Assembly: GCF_000143685.1 (NCBI RefSeq)
Contig: NC_014328.1
Location: 1,798,001 to 1,862,000, forward strand
Direction: 5' to 3'
Length of the DNA: 64,000 bases
Source: Clostridium ljungdahlii DSM 13528
GTDB lineage: Bacteria > Bacillota > Clostridia > Clostridiales > Clostridiaceae
The position numbers and the translations under genes are program-made. Positions 53,099 through 62,079 of the stretch are shown one piece after another. Numbering within the stretch: position 1 is the stretch's first letter; every line of letters begins with the position of its first letter. Below the pieces are notes generated by a model that saw only the letters and a program-made list of their open reading frames with translations, was not told the DNA's origin and ran no database searches.

Positions 53099-54073
53099 TT
53101 ATAGATTATGATGATATGAAAACCTGCTGCCGTGCAGTTCTTTCCAGACTTCATCACATTGCGAAAGGATTTCATTAGAGAGCGGCCCCTTTTCTAAATA
53201 TGCTAAATTTTGTTTCAAGTGCTCCAGGCGGCTTACTCCAATAATTACACTGTTCACGTAGCTATAAGAAATACACCAGCGCAATGCAAGTTCAAGCAGC
53301 TTCATGCCATGGCTTTGTGCAATCTGAGTTAGCTTTTCCATTGCTTGAAAACTGTCATCATTCCAATATCTTTGATAATATCCACCTAAATCGGAAAAAC
53401 GTGAATTTTCAACAGGATGATCTTTGCTGTGCTTGCCCGAAAGTAATCCGCCTGCTATTGGATTATATATAACCAGGCCTACCTTGTTTTGCTTAATACA
53501 AGGTACTAGCTCGGACTCTATGCCCCTTGTAATTGAGTTATAAACGTTTTCTGTTACACTTGGCGTTATCAAGTTACGCTTGTCGCAAGTCCATAAGGCA
53601 TCCATTAGTTGCCATGCAGCAAAGTTGCTGATTCCAATATAACGAACCTTCCCTGATTTAACAAGAGAAGTCATTGCTTCCATTGTTTCTTCAAATGGCG
53701 TTAGAGGATCAGGTGCATGCATATAATAAATATCTAGGTAGTCTGTATTTAATCGTTTTAAGCTATTTTCCACAGACGAAATAATATGTTTTCTGCTGAG
53801 ACCTTTGTCGTTTGGCCCTGAACCCGATGGTCCTCCAACCTTACTTGCTAGAATTACATTTTCCCTGCAGCCTTTAATACCTTTACCTGTAATTATTTCA
53901 CTTTGTCCACCATTATAAATGTCTGCAGTGTCTATAAAGTTGATTCCATTATCCAATGCATACTTAATAACTTTAATGCTATCCTGCTCGTTTAACTGCC
54001 CACTAAATGTCATTGTTCCAAGACAAACTCTTGATACATTTAAACCTGTCCCTGCTAAATTTGTATATTCCAT
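53099..54073 (-). CDS. Aldo/keto reductase
   Basis: This 324-residue NADPH-dependent oxidoreductase has the AKR barrel. DTADIYNGGQSE holds the catalytic Asp/Tyr, ASKVGG the Lys and YYMHAPDPLTP the His. VRYIGISNF is a family signature, and VIIGVSRLEHLKQNL lies near the cofactor end. The substrate is unknown; YajO/YghZ-type reductases are close in pattern. AGGAGG places the start at ATG 54073. Confidence 0.93.
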   Translation of the reverse strand: MEYTNLAGTGLNVSRVCLGTMTFSGQLNEQDSIKVIKYALDNGINFIDTADIYNGGQSEIITGKGIKGCRENVILASKVGGPSGSGPNDKGLSRKHIISSVENSLKRLNTDYLDIYYMHAPDPLTPFEETMEAMTSLVKSGKVRYIGISNFAAWQLMDALWTCDKRNLITPSVTENVYNSITRGIESELVPCIKQNKVGLVIYNPIAGGLLSGKHSKDHPVENSRFSDLGGYYQRYWNDDSFQAMEKLTQIAQSHGMKLLELALRWCISYSYVNSVIIGVSRLEHLKQNLAYLEKGPLSNEILSQCDEVWKELHGSRFSYHHNL

Positions 54074-54588
54074 ATACAAAACCTCCTAGTATATGTTTAA
54101 TTTCATATTTTAATCTTCTTCATGAGGAAGATATTAGCAATATAATGATTAGAAATCTAACAATTAGGTTTCTGACATTAATAGTATACTTTGCTAAATT
54201 TAATGTCAACTCAAATTATTATTTAACGTCTTATTAAAATGGTAGTCATTGGATAAAGATAGTTTCCATAGGCTTCATATTTATCCAACGACAAGCACTA
54301 GACGGAATGATTTATATGGTATACATTTATATTATAGAAGTATATATTAAAGTACCATATTATTTTTTAATGGCGATAAACCCATTTAATTATTTGAAGT
54401 TAGTATTCCCCAATATTGACTTCTTTTTTTATTAGAAAAGTTGGTTAATATACATCTCGGTGCCATATTAGAAAACAAAAGGTCAATTTTCACTATATAG
54501 TGAATTAATTGGCCTTTTATTTTTTATCAAGTGGTAGTCGCTTTCATTGTGTGGTGGGAGTGTTATAGATGGTATACAGCTAATAAAA
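54074..54588. other. Intergenic region with dispersed repeat and terminator
   Basis: GGTAGTCATTGGATAAAG (54241) belongs to the dispersed repeat family. AAAAGGTCAATT pairs with AATTGGCCTTTT at about 54478-54520 with CACTATATAGTG inside, a bidirectional terminator for the leftward peptidase gene. No gene is seen. Confidence 0.6.
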
Positions 54589-55554
54589 TTATTGTCTATA
54601 TTGTCTTGGGTGAATGCGGCTGCTATTATCTCTTAAAATAGATCTTGGAAAATTATCCAACCTTTGTCTAGAAGTTAAGCTTAAATTTGTTGTTGTTGTA
54701 AATGACCCGCCATCTGTTCCAATTGTAGAAGGATAAATTACAACATTTTCATTACTTGATTCCATTGCAACAGGATTAACCTTGTTACTTGAAGCATTCA
54801 ATAAATCACCGTTTACCATAGCTGACTGGTATTTTACCGTACCCATATCTGCTAAAGGATATAGCTGATTGTTATCATTAGAAGGATCCTCACTGATCCA
54901 TTCTGCTGATGTTCCAATTCCTTGTTCATAGGAAGAATCTAGCGTTGTGGATATAGTTTTAGTTTGTGTCCGGCCGTTAGGTTCAGTTACAGCAAATGTC
55001 AAATTCCATGTTGAATTGGATGATTTAGATATACTAACATTAATAGTTGAATTAATTGGAACACTAATTATGTTCTGAGAAACATCAGGCAGCTTTTCCC
55101 AAAAAATTTCTGCCACAGCTTGTCCGTTTTCTACTTCTTCTAAGGTTCCCATTTGGAGAAGATCTGAAGAACTTGCTCCACCTAAACCAATCCACTGTGC
55201 AGCTACTGCATTTTGCTTATTTGTTGGAATATTAGGGATTGTCCAACTACCAGAAATACTAGTATAGCTGCTACTTTTAGAAGTAGGTGTATCTATGTAT
55301 CCTGCCCAATTACTAGACTTTTCAGTATTAGCAGGAAGATTTATTGTAGATACACTATTTTTCAGCTGCTGAATTGGTAGTTGCTGCTGAGTTGGCAGAG
55401 AATGGACTAAATTCCGTCTGGAAAAATAATTAGATAGAACATATTTATTATTGGTGGCATTTTGAGGGCCATTTCCAATTATAGTGGAGCCGGTTCCGAA
55501 TCCAACTAATAGTGTTAATAATATAAGTGGAATTTTTTTAAATATAGTTTTCAC
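54589..55554 (-). CDS. G1-family (glutamic) endopeptidase, secreted
   Basis: This 321-residue protein has a signal peptide (IPLILLTLLVGFGTGSTI) and a propeptide-like linker. A domain follows that matches the G1/eqolisin family: SSNWAGYIDTP, AAQWIGLGGASSSDLLQMGT (candidate catalytic Gln), VAEIFWEKLP, and TSAEWISEDPS (candidate catalytic Glu). These acid-acting peptidases are best known from fungi, with bacterial members in a few Firmicutes. GTG 55554 is chosen because AAGGAGG lies 8 bases upstream. The last 25 residues are basic and differ in style, perhaps after a frameshift. Confidence 0.78.
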   Translation of the reverse strand: MKTIFKKIPLILLTLLVGFGTGSTIIGNGPQNATNNKYVLSNYFSRRNLVHSLPTQQQLPIQQLKNSVSTINLPANTEKSSNWAGYIDTPTSKSSSYTSISGSWTIPNIPTNKQNAVAAQWIGLGGASSSDLLQMGTLEEVENGQAVAEIFWEKLPDVSQNIISVPINSTINVSISKSSNSTWNLTFAVTEPNGRTQTKTISTTLDSSYEQGIGTSAEWISEDPSNDNNQLYPLADMGTVKYQSAMVNGDLLNASSNKVNPVAMESSNENVVIYPSTIGTDGGSFTTTTNLSLTSRQRLDNFPRSILRDNSSRIHPRQYRQ

Positions 55555-55939
55555 TTTTCTTTCCTCCTTCCATAACATCTTAAAGATACATTTATGTTTT
55601 TTGATATTATAGAAATTTATTCTATAATATACTAATTTCTCATTTGTATGTGATGGGTATGTGATGAAATAATTACAATAGTATTAATAAAATATAAATT
55701 TACTGTAAACTAAAAAATATAACTAGCATACTGACTGGCTATTTCTTTGAAAATGCCTTATATAGAACTAATTAGGACAAACAAATCGTATAAGTTGGCA
55801 TTTTTCATAATATCCTTAAAATATAAAAGCTAATTAGTGATTAACTTTAAAAGTGATGTCAATAATATAGACAAGTATAAACTTTTATAAAAGTTCACGA
55901 AATAAGAAGTAGAGAGTCTGAATTGGAGGTAGTGATGGT
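55555..55939. other. AT-rich gap, nothing recognised
   Basis: No gene, repeat or convincing hairpin was found between the peptidase gene and the next rightward gene. Confidence 0.5.
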
Positions 55940-56404
55940 ATGGGATACAATATTATAGATATAATTAATAAGTCAATAAATATTGCAGTTAGAAGAAAAG
56001 CTGAATATGAGGACATAGGAAAAAGGTGCAATAAACAATCTATAAAAATAATGTCAGTTGTTTTAGTGAAACAATTAGATAAAAGTATTCAATATTACGA
56101 GAAGCTAAAAAAAGTAATAAGTGGTATGGAATTTGAAGAAATTGATTTTGTAATATATGATAAAATGTCTTTTTTAATAGATGAGTTTAACAGGAAAGTA
56201 TATAAACCTGAGATAAATAATGTTAGAGACTATTTGAAGTCTTTTCTTGACTTAGAGAAAGATGTGTATTCTTTACTTGTTGATGTACAAGGTAGATTTG
56301 TGAAAAATACAAGTGATGTAAGTACAAAAACATATACAATATTGTCCCATATTATTAATAATGAGGCTAGCCATATTTCAACTCTTGAAAAAATGCTAAA
56401 ATAA
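55940..56404 (+). CDS. Helical hypothetical protein, 154 residues
   Basis: GGAGGTAGTG precedes the ATG. The protein is a likely four-helix bundle (NIAVRRKAEYEDIGKRC; KSFLDLEKDVYSLLVDV; ILSHIINNEASHISTLEKML). The E-x-x-H element near the end recalls ferritin-like proteins, but a full metal-ligand set is not visible. It follows a peptidase gene and precedes a convergent binding-protein gene. Function is unknown. Confidence 0.55.
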   Translation: MGYNIIDIINKSINIAVRRKAEYEDIGKRCNKQSIKIMSVVLVKQLDKSIQYYEKLKKVISGMEFEEIDFVIYDKMSFLIDEFNRKVYKPEINNVRDYLKSFLDLEKDVYSLLVDVQGRFVKNTSDVSTKTYTILSHIINNEASHISTLEKMLK

Positions 56405-56469
56405 AATTTATATATAAAATATATTTCCTTATCTTATGGATGCCTATGGTAATACTCACTTCCACTAAG

Positions 56470-56532
56470 CAGGTAGTTATCGGATAAACATAATGCATCA
56501 GGTGTTGTTTAGAAAACTTCACCCAATGCATT
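56470..56532. terminator. Dispersed repeat and hairpin between convergent genes
   Basis: CAGGTAGTTATCGGATAAA (56470) is a copy of the dispersed repeat. AATGCAT-ca-GGTG pairs with CACC-ca-ATGCATT (56492-56532) as a bidirectional terminator-like stem. Confidence 0.6.
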
Positions 56533-56543
56533 TTAAAATATAT

Positions 56544-57629
56544 TTATTTAATAGGAGGATCATCATTGATGATTCTATTTGCCTCTTCCTCCGAAAGGTC
56601 ATAATTTAAAAACGTTTTATAAAAATTTCTAGTTTCTTTAACTATATCTATGTTAGAAAATTTATCAGGGTGTATGATTTTTGCTGCCCATTGTATTTGT
56701 AATGCTTCTTCTGCACTGTACCTATCCCAGTAAAAAGCTCCATCTGGATTAAAGTATACTTTTGAATTCTTAACAGCATTTACTTTTTGCCAGGAAGGAT
56801 CATTTAATAAATTGTTTATATTTTTTTTGCCATTGCTTACTTTCATTAATGTATTGCTGCTTAATATTACAATATCCGGATTCCATTTTAATATTTGTTC
56901 CATGGATACTTGTTTATTATTTCCTTTTACTTCTGAAGCTGCATTTACTCCACCAGCTGCTTCTATCCAGGAATTAATTATTGTATTGTTTCCATCTACA
57001 GTTATTGGTGAAAGTGAAGTTACATGGAGAACTTTAGGCCTTTGTTCCTTAGGTATTTTAGACGTTATACTAGTTATAGTGTTGAGTTTTCCATCTAAAT
57101 AGGATACATATTCATCTGCCTTTTTCTTTGAGCCTTGTCCTAAAATATCACCTGTAAGTTTAACACATTTTTTTAAACTATTAAAATCAGTAAAATTTAA
57201 TTCTACAGTTGGAATTCCTGAATCTGATATTTTATTTACGCTTTTATCATTTAGTGGTGTAAATACAATGTCAGGTTTTGCTTTTATAAGTTCTTCTGTA
57301 TTCACACCGTCTGAAGTAAATGCTGTCACTGCATTTTTCATTTGAGGATTTACTTTGTAGAGCCAGGGCCTTCCTTTTTCTGTGAGAATAGTGGCAACAA
57401 TTTTATTTCCTTGGCCTAAAATACACAGAACCTCATTATGAGCTTGCCAGGAATCTCCTATCTTTTTAATATTTAAAGGCACGTCCACTTTTCGTCCAGC
57501 AGTATCGGTAATCGTTTTCGTCTGCGTGCTTTTTTCACTTGTTTTTTTTGATGTATCACCATTATTACATCCAGTTATTAAAAAAATAATTGCAAAAACA
57601 GTGATGAGTATAAATTTTAGTTTTTTCAT
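56544..57629 (-). CDS. TroA-type ABC substrate-binding lipoprotein (first of three)
   Basis: This 361-residue protein has a lipoprotein signal (IIFLITGCNNG) and the two-lobed helical-backbone binding fold: TITDTAGRKVDVPLNIKKIG, EELIKAKPDIVFTPL, EQILKWNPDIVILSS, KVYFNPDGAFYWDRY. This cluster of binding proteins brings Fe-siderophores, cobalamin, or molybdate/tungstate to FecCD-type permeases. It is divergent from the MoeA operon, with a palindrome between them, so a shared metal-oxyanion response is likely. Confidence 0.85.
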   Translation of the reverse strand: MKKLKFILITVFAIIFLITGCNNGDTSKKTSEKSTQTKTITDTAGRKVDVPLNIKKIGDSWQAHNEVLCILGQGNKIVATILTEKGRPWLYKVNPQMKNAVTAFTSDGVNTEELIKAKPDIVFTPLNDKSVNKISDSGIPTVELNFTDFNSLKKCVKLTGDILGQGSKKKADEYVSYLDGKLNTITSITSKIPKEQRPKVLHVTSLSPITVDGNNTIINSWIEAAGGVNAASEVKGNNKQVSMEQILKWNPDIVILSSNTLMKVSNGKKNINNLLNDPSWQKVNAVKNSKVYFNPDGAFYWDRYSAEEALQIQWAAKIIHPDKFSNIDIVKETRNFYKTFLNYDLSEEEANRIINDDPPIK

Positions 57630-57873
57630 GATTTAACACATCCTTTTAGGTTTATTTAACTATAGCTAAATGCTATAAAAATCCATCATAATATGTATTT
57701 ATTGACATAATATAGTTGATTTTGGGGTAAAATATGAACTTAATGGTACAATAATCTGCTACATTTATTATAATATAATAATTTATATTACACAATTGAT
57801 TTTAAACCTAAACAGTATAAAAAGTGACATAATATGCTTAAAACAAAATATAAAATATACTTTATATTATATT

Positions 57874-57901
57874 TTGTTATGTTTTATTGAAAACATAACA
57901 A
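57874..57901. promoter_or_regulatory. 12-bp palindrome, candidate metal-oxyanion operator
   Basis: TTGTTATGTTTT-attg-AAAACATAACAA is a perfect dyad midway between the divergent binding-protein gene and moeA. Its GTTATgT/AcATAAC half-sites recall ModE-type sites (GTTATAT/ATATAAC). GACATAATAT also occurs twice nearby (about 57704 and 57824). Confidence 0.5.
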
Positions 57902-57969
57902 GGATAGAATATAATATAAATATCTTAAAATTGTAATAAATGTTATTACGTAATTGGTAAAATAGAAAT

Positions 57970-58035
57970 TCACCACAGGGAGTGTAGCATTAAGTTAAGA
58001 CAGAGCCGAGTGCTTGGGCTATAGAATGTCTGGGT
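57970..58035 (+). promoter_or_regulatory. Structured leader of the moeA operon
   Basis: AGACA-g-AGCC pairs with GGCT...TGTCT (57998-58031), with a GAGTGCTTG loop. A GC-rich island stands out from the AT-rich surroundings. A cofactor-responsive riboswitch is possible, but I could not match it to the Moco consensus. Confidence 0.35.
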
Positions 58036-58092
58036 ACTTTTGTTTATAAAATACTTACATAAATTATGATAGTAATGGGGGAATGGCAAGTA

Positions 58093-59325
58093 ATGAAAAG
58101 AGAAAATGAGGAACACATATCGCTGCCTAGAAATGAGGCTCTAAAGAGAATAATGGAAAGATGTGATTTAAAATCACGAATAGAAACAATACCTCTAATT
58201 CATGGACTAGGAAGAGTGTGCGCTTACGACATTGTATCTATGAATACGCTTCCTAATAGTCTTACTAGTAGGTTAGACGGTATAGCTGTATATTACCATG
58301 ATTTTGAGAATGGAACACCTGATACTTCTAGTTGGAAAAGAGGAGTACAATATGACTTTGCAAATACTGGAATTGCTATTAAAAAGGATTATGATACCGT
58401 TATCAAAATAGAAGAAGTTGAAGTAGACAAATTAGATAACATAAAAATACTAAAGGCACCTTCAGCAAAAGGAGAACTCACTCAGCCTGTAGGACAAAAA
58501 ATGAAAAAAGGTGATGTACTTGTAAAGTCCCATACGTTACTTACACCATCTCATCTTGAAATACTTGCTATGGGGGGAATTGATAAGATTGACGTGCTGC
58601 AAAAACCTGTAGTAGCTATTATACCTACAGGTAATGAATTGGTTCCTGTAGGAACACCCTTACCCTTGGGAAAAAATGTTGAGTCTAATAGTATAATGAT
58701 GAGAACAAAAGTTGTTCTTTGGGGAGGACAGCCGCTAGTTTATGATATCGTTCCAGATGATCCTAAAAAAATTATAAATACACTTCTTGATGCTTTAAAA
58801 AAGGCGGATATTGTAATAATCAATGGAGGATCATCAAAAGGTACTGAAGACTATAATATAAAAATGTTAGGAGAAGTAGGAGAAGTACTAGCTCATGAAG
58901 TAGAACATGGACCAGGTAAACATACGTCATTTACCGTGGCTTATGGAAAGCCTGTAATTGGAATCGTAGGCCCACCAATTGGAGCTGAATATACGGTAGA
59001 TTGGTATATTATGCCTCTTATCAATAAATATCTTTTTCAACCAACCATAAAGCCGCAAAGGTTACAAGTAGTTCTTACAAAGCCAATTGTATCAAAGCGC
59101 CCATTCGATTTTTATGTACGTATTATTGTAAAATATGAGGATGGTCAGTATAAAGGTACGCCAGTAATTGGTCGTGACAGGCCTGTTATTGAAGGCTTGA
59201 TTTATGCAAATGCTCATTTATGCATACCAGGAAGTGTTGATGGATATGAAGCAGGAGCTAAGGTTGAAGTTGAACTGCGCTGTCCTATCGAGCTTATAAC
59301 AAGAAATGGAGGGGAAACAGAGTGA
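58093..59325 (+). CDS. moeA: Molybdopterin molybdenumtransferase MoeA
   Basis: This 410-residue enzyme inserts molybdate (or tungstate) into adenylylated molybdopterin. MoeA hallmarks are present: LDGIAVYYHDF (the usual DGYA is DGIA), VIKIEEVEVD, GDVLVKSHTLLTPSHLEILAMGG split over residues about 150-170, IPTGNELVP, ESNSIMM, INGGSSKGTEDY, and domain IV RPVIEGLIYAN. The DGYA-to-DGIA change and a C-terminus fitted to this operon suggest a specialised paralogue. GGGGGA sets the start at ATG 58093. It overlaps the next gene by four bases. Confidence 0.88.
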   Translation: MKRENEEHISLPRNEALKRIMERCDLKSRIETIPLIHGLGRVCAYDIVSMNTLPNSLTSRLDGIAVYYHDFENGTPDTSSWKRGVQYDFANTGIAIKKDYDTVIKIEEVEVDKLDNIKILKAPSAKGELTQPVGQKMKKGDVLVKSHTLLTPSHLEILAMGGIDKIDVLQKPVVAIIPTGNELVPVGTPLPLGKNVESNSIMMRTKVVLWGGQPLVYDIVPDDPKKIINTLLDALKKADIVIINGGSSKGTEDYNIKMLGEVGEVLAHEVEHGPGKHTSFTVAYGKPVIGIVGPPIGAEYTVDWYIMPLINKYLFQPTIKPQRLQVVLTKPIVSKRPFDFYVRIIVKYEDGQYKGTPVIGRDRPVIEGLIYANAHLCIPGSVDGYEAGAKVEVELRCPIELITRNGGETE

Positions 59326-60413
59326 AATGTAAAGCGCTTAGTAAAAAAAGTATAACAGCTATTATTGCTATGGTATTTGTTGCTTCTACATTTATTGGAT
59401 GTGATGGTAAAAGCAGTAGTGAATCGACTAAAAAAAATACAATTAAAATAGTTGACATGACTCATAGAAATGTTAAGGTACCTGCCGATATTAAGAGTGT
59501 TTTATCAATCAGTCCTCCAGCTACAATGCTAACATATATGCTTGCGCCAGACAAACTTATGGGATGGAATTTGAAAATGACAGGTAAGTACATACCTGAT
59601 AAATACAAGAAATTACCTGTTGTGGGAGGATGGTATGGTACAACCAAAGGTAATTATGAAAAATATATGTCGCTGAAACCTGATTTGATAATTGATGAAG
59701 GACATAATGCTGTCCAAGCTGATGCAGTAAAAAAGGACACAGAAGAAGACCAGAAGAACCTGGGAAATATCCCGGTTGTAGGTGTAACAGATACTGTTAC
59801 TCTGGCAAATTTTCCGAATTATATAAGATTTGTGGGTAAGATGCTCAATGAGAGCCAGCAGGCCGAAAAACTAGTGGCCTTCTATAATAAAGTAATAAAT
59901 CAAGCTAAAAGCGTAGCAGCTACTATTCCAGATAATCAAAAAGTAAAGGTATATTATGCAGAAGGCTCAAATGGTCTTCAGACTGCCCCGGCTAAATCTA
60001 TACACACACAGCCTATAGATATTTGTGGTGGAATCAATGTAGCACAGGTAGCATTAGATAAAATGGGTATGGTTGATGTATCTCCAGAACAGGTACTAAA
60101 CTGGAACCCAGATGTGATTATAGCTACTGATGCTAATTTTTATAAAGGAATTTATTCCAATCCTGTATGGAAAGGGATTAAAGCTGTTAAAAATCATAAG
60201 GTATATCTTGTGCCAAGCGATCCTTTTAATTGGTACGACAGGTCTCCTAGTGTAAACATAATCCTTGGGGTGCCATGGACTGCTAAAATACTGTATCCAG
60301 ATAAATTTCAGAATATGGATTTAAATAGCCTTATCAAGGAATTTTATACTGATTTTTATCATTATAATCTTACAGACAGTGATGTTAATAAATTATTAAA
60401 CACCAAACAATAA
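59322..60413 (+). CDS. TroA-type ABC substrate-binding lipoprotein (second)
   Basis: GTG 59322 overlaps the moeA stop, so translation is coupled. The 363-residue protein has a lipobox (ASTFIGCDG) and the binding-protein core IKIVDMTHRNVKVPADIKSV, MSLKPDLIIDEG, PEQVLNWNPDVIIATD and PSDPFNWYDRSPS. Coupling to moeA and a FecCD-type permease suggests molybdate or tungstate as substrate, as for MolA of Haemophilus; iron-siderophore is the alternative. Confidence 0.85.
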   Translation: MKCKALSKKSITAIIAMVFVASTFIGCDGKSSSESTKKNTIKIVDMTHRNVKVPADIKSVLSISPPATMLTYMLAPDKLMGWNLKMTGKYIPDKYKKLPVVGGWYGTTKGNYEKYMSLKPDLIIDEGHNAVQADAVKKDTEEDQKNLGNIPVVGVTDTVTLANFPNYIRFVGKMLNESQQAEKLVAFYNKVINQAKSVAATIPDNQKVKVYYAEGSNGLQTAPAKSIHTQPIDICGGINVAQVALDKMGMVDVSPEQVLNWNPDVIIATDANFYKGIYSNPVWKGIKAVKNHKVYLVPSDPFNWYDRSPSVNIILGVPWTAKILYPDKFQNMDLNSLIKEFYTDFYHYNLTDSDVNKLLNTKQ

Positions 60414-60464
60414 AAGACAACTTTTGTAAGGTGATTAATTAGAGTTTAAAAGGAGGACAAGTAT

Positions 60465-61526
60465 ATGCTAGAAGAAATGAAACTGGCTAATTCGTCTGAA
60501 AAATCTATGTCAAAATCAAAAACAACTTATATTATGATACTTATTGCCTTGTTACCAATACTTTCTTTTTTCATTTCCTTAGCTTTAGGTAGATATCCTA
60601 TATCAGTATCACAATTTTTTAATGTTATATTATCAAATGTTTCAGGGATGGATAATTCAAAATATGCAACTATTAGCACAGTTTTATTTAATGTCAGGAT
60701 TCCTAGAATTTTGTCTGCATTACTAGTTGGGGCAGGTTTAGCTATAGCTGGTTCTGCATATCAGGGCTTATTTAAAAATCCAATGGTATCTCCAGATATA
60801 CTTGGAGCTTCTTCTGGTGCGGGATTTGGTGCAGCGTTTGGAATACTTTTATCATTTAACAGCTTTGGTGTGCAGATTTCAGCATTTCTATTTGGACTTG
60901 CAGCAGTTAGTATAACCTATTTAATAAGTTTAATCATAGGAAGAGGTAATAATGCTACATTAGTACTTGTGCTTACAGGTATGGTTGTTTCGGCTTTATT
61001 CTCTTCTTTTATTTCTATAACAAAATATGTGGCTGATCCCTATGACAAACTCCCGGCTATAACCTTCTATTTGATGGGAGGATTATCTTCTGTCACTATG
61101 AAAGATATCAAAATATTATCGTTACCATTTATAATAGGAATTGTACCGCTAATTTTATTGAGGTGGAAACTTAATGTACTTTCTTTTGGTGATGAGGAAT
61201 CAAAGTCTTTAGGCGTAGATACTTCAAAGTTAAGAATAGTTATAATACTTTGTTCAACTTTAATTACTGCTGGAGCCGTATCAATCAGTGGTATTATTGG
61301 CTGGATAGGGCTTGTAATACCTCATATAGCAAGAATGTTTGTGGGACCTAATTTTAAAGTTTTATTGCCTGCTTCCTTATTGATTGGAGGTACATTCCTT
61401 TTGTTAGTTGATGACATAGCTAGATGTGCTTTTTCTGTGGAGATTCCATTAGGAATTCTCACGTCATTAATTGGAGCACCATTTTTTATTTATCTTTTGA
61501 TTAAAGGAAGAAGAGGATGGATATGA
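60465..61526 (+). CDS. FecCD/BtuC-type ABC permease
   Basis: This 353-residue protein has about ten membrane helices and FecCD landmarks: FNVRIPRILSALLVGAGLAI, GSAYQGLFKNPMVSPDILGA, and the ATPase-coupling region GIIGWIGLVIPHIARMFVGP. It forms the homodimeric channel. AGGAGGACAAG precedes the ATG. It overlaps the NTPase gene through ATGA. Confidence 0.93.
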   Translation: MLEEMKLANSSEKSMSKSKTTYIMILIALLPILSFFISLALGRYPISVSQFFNVILSNVSGMDNSKYATISTVLFNVRIPRILSALLVGAGLAIAGSAYQGLFKNPMVSPDILGASSGAGFGAAFGILLSFNSFGVQISAFLFGLAAVSITYLISLIIGRGNNATLVLVLTGMVVSALFSSFISITKYVADPYDKLPAITFYLMGGLSSVTMKDIKILSLPFIIGIVPLILLRWKLNVLSFGDEESKSLGVDTSKLRIVIILCSTLITAGAVSISGIIGWIGLVIPHIARMFVGPNFKVLLPASLLIGGTFLLLVDDIARCAFSVEIPLGILTSLIGAPFFIYLLIKGRRGWI

Positions 61527-62056
61527 AAAAAATTTTTTTTACTGGTGAGAAGGGGATTGGTAAATCTAAATTATTAGAAAAAGTTATTAAAAATATAGAT
61601 TGCTCTATAGGCGGATTTATTCAAGAAAAAGAGTTTACAGAAGGAGTGAAAATTTTTAAAGTTATTTCACTTTATAACTCGGATGATAATTATATTATTG
61701 GAAGATATGATATAAAAAAAGAAAAAATGTATATAGATATGGATATATTCAATGTTATAGCTAATGATGTACTTTTAAAAAGCCTATATAACAGAGATTT
61801 AGTAGTACTTGATGAATTAGGATTTATGGAGGAAAATGTATCATTATTCAAAGATACCATTTTTAAAATACTTAATAGTGATAAGCCTGTTATAGGAGTG
61901 TTAAGAGAATGTGATGGGGATTTCGTACAGAAAATAGCAAAGAGAGAAGATGTACAGGTAATTAGAATTGATGAAAATAATAGAAATTTTATGGAAGGTA
62001 AAATTCTTCGAACTTTACAAGAAAATAATGTAAGGTTGAAGAAAAATATAAGTTAA
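61523..62056 (+). CDS. Small P-loop NTPase (THEP1/NTPase_1-like)
   Basis: This 177-residue protein has Walker A FTGEKGIGKSKLLEKVI and Walker B LVVLDELGFME, with the compact THEP1-type layout. ATG 61523 overlaps the permease stop (ATGA). Nucleoside-triphosphatases of this type are occasionally found with molybdenum-cofactor genes; the role here is unknown, perhaps nucleotide handling for cofactor maturation. Confidence 0.75.
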   Translation: MKKIFFTGEKGIGKSKLLEKVIKNIDCSIGGFIQEKEFTEGVKIFKVISLYNSDDNYIIGRYDIKKEKMYIDMDIFNVIANDVLLKSLYNRDLVVLDELGFMEENVSLFKDTIFKILNSDKPVIGVLRECDGDFVQKIAKREDVQVIRIDENNRNFMEGKILRTLQENNVRLKKNIS

Positions 62057-62079
62057 AAAAATCAATGGGGGAAGAAAAA

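Noticed and set aside
57970..58035. Moco-type riboswitch before moeA
   Set aside because: Context fits, but I could not align the short stem-loop to the Moco consensus from memory; kept only as an unspecified structured leader.
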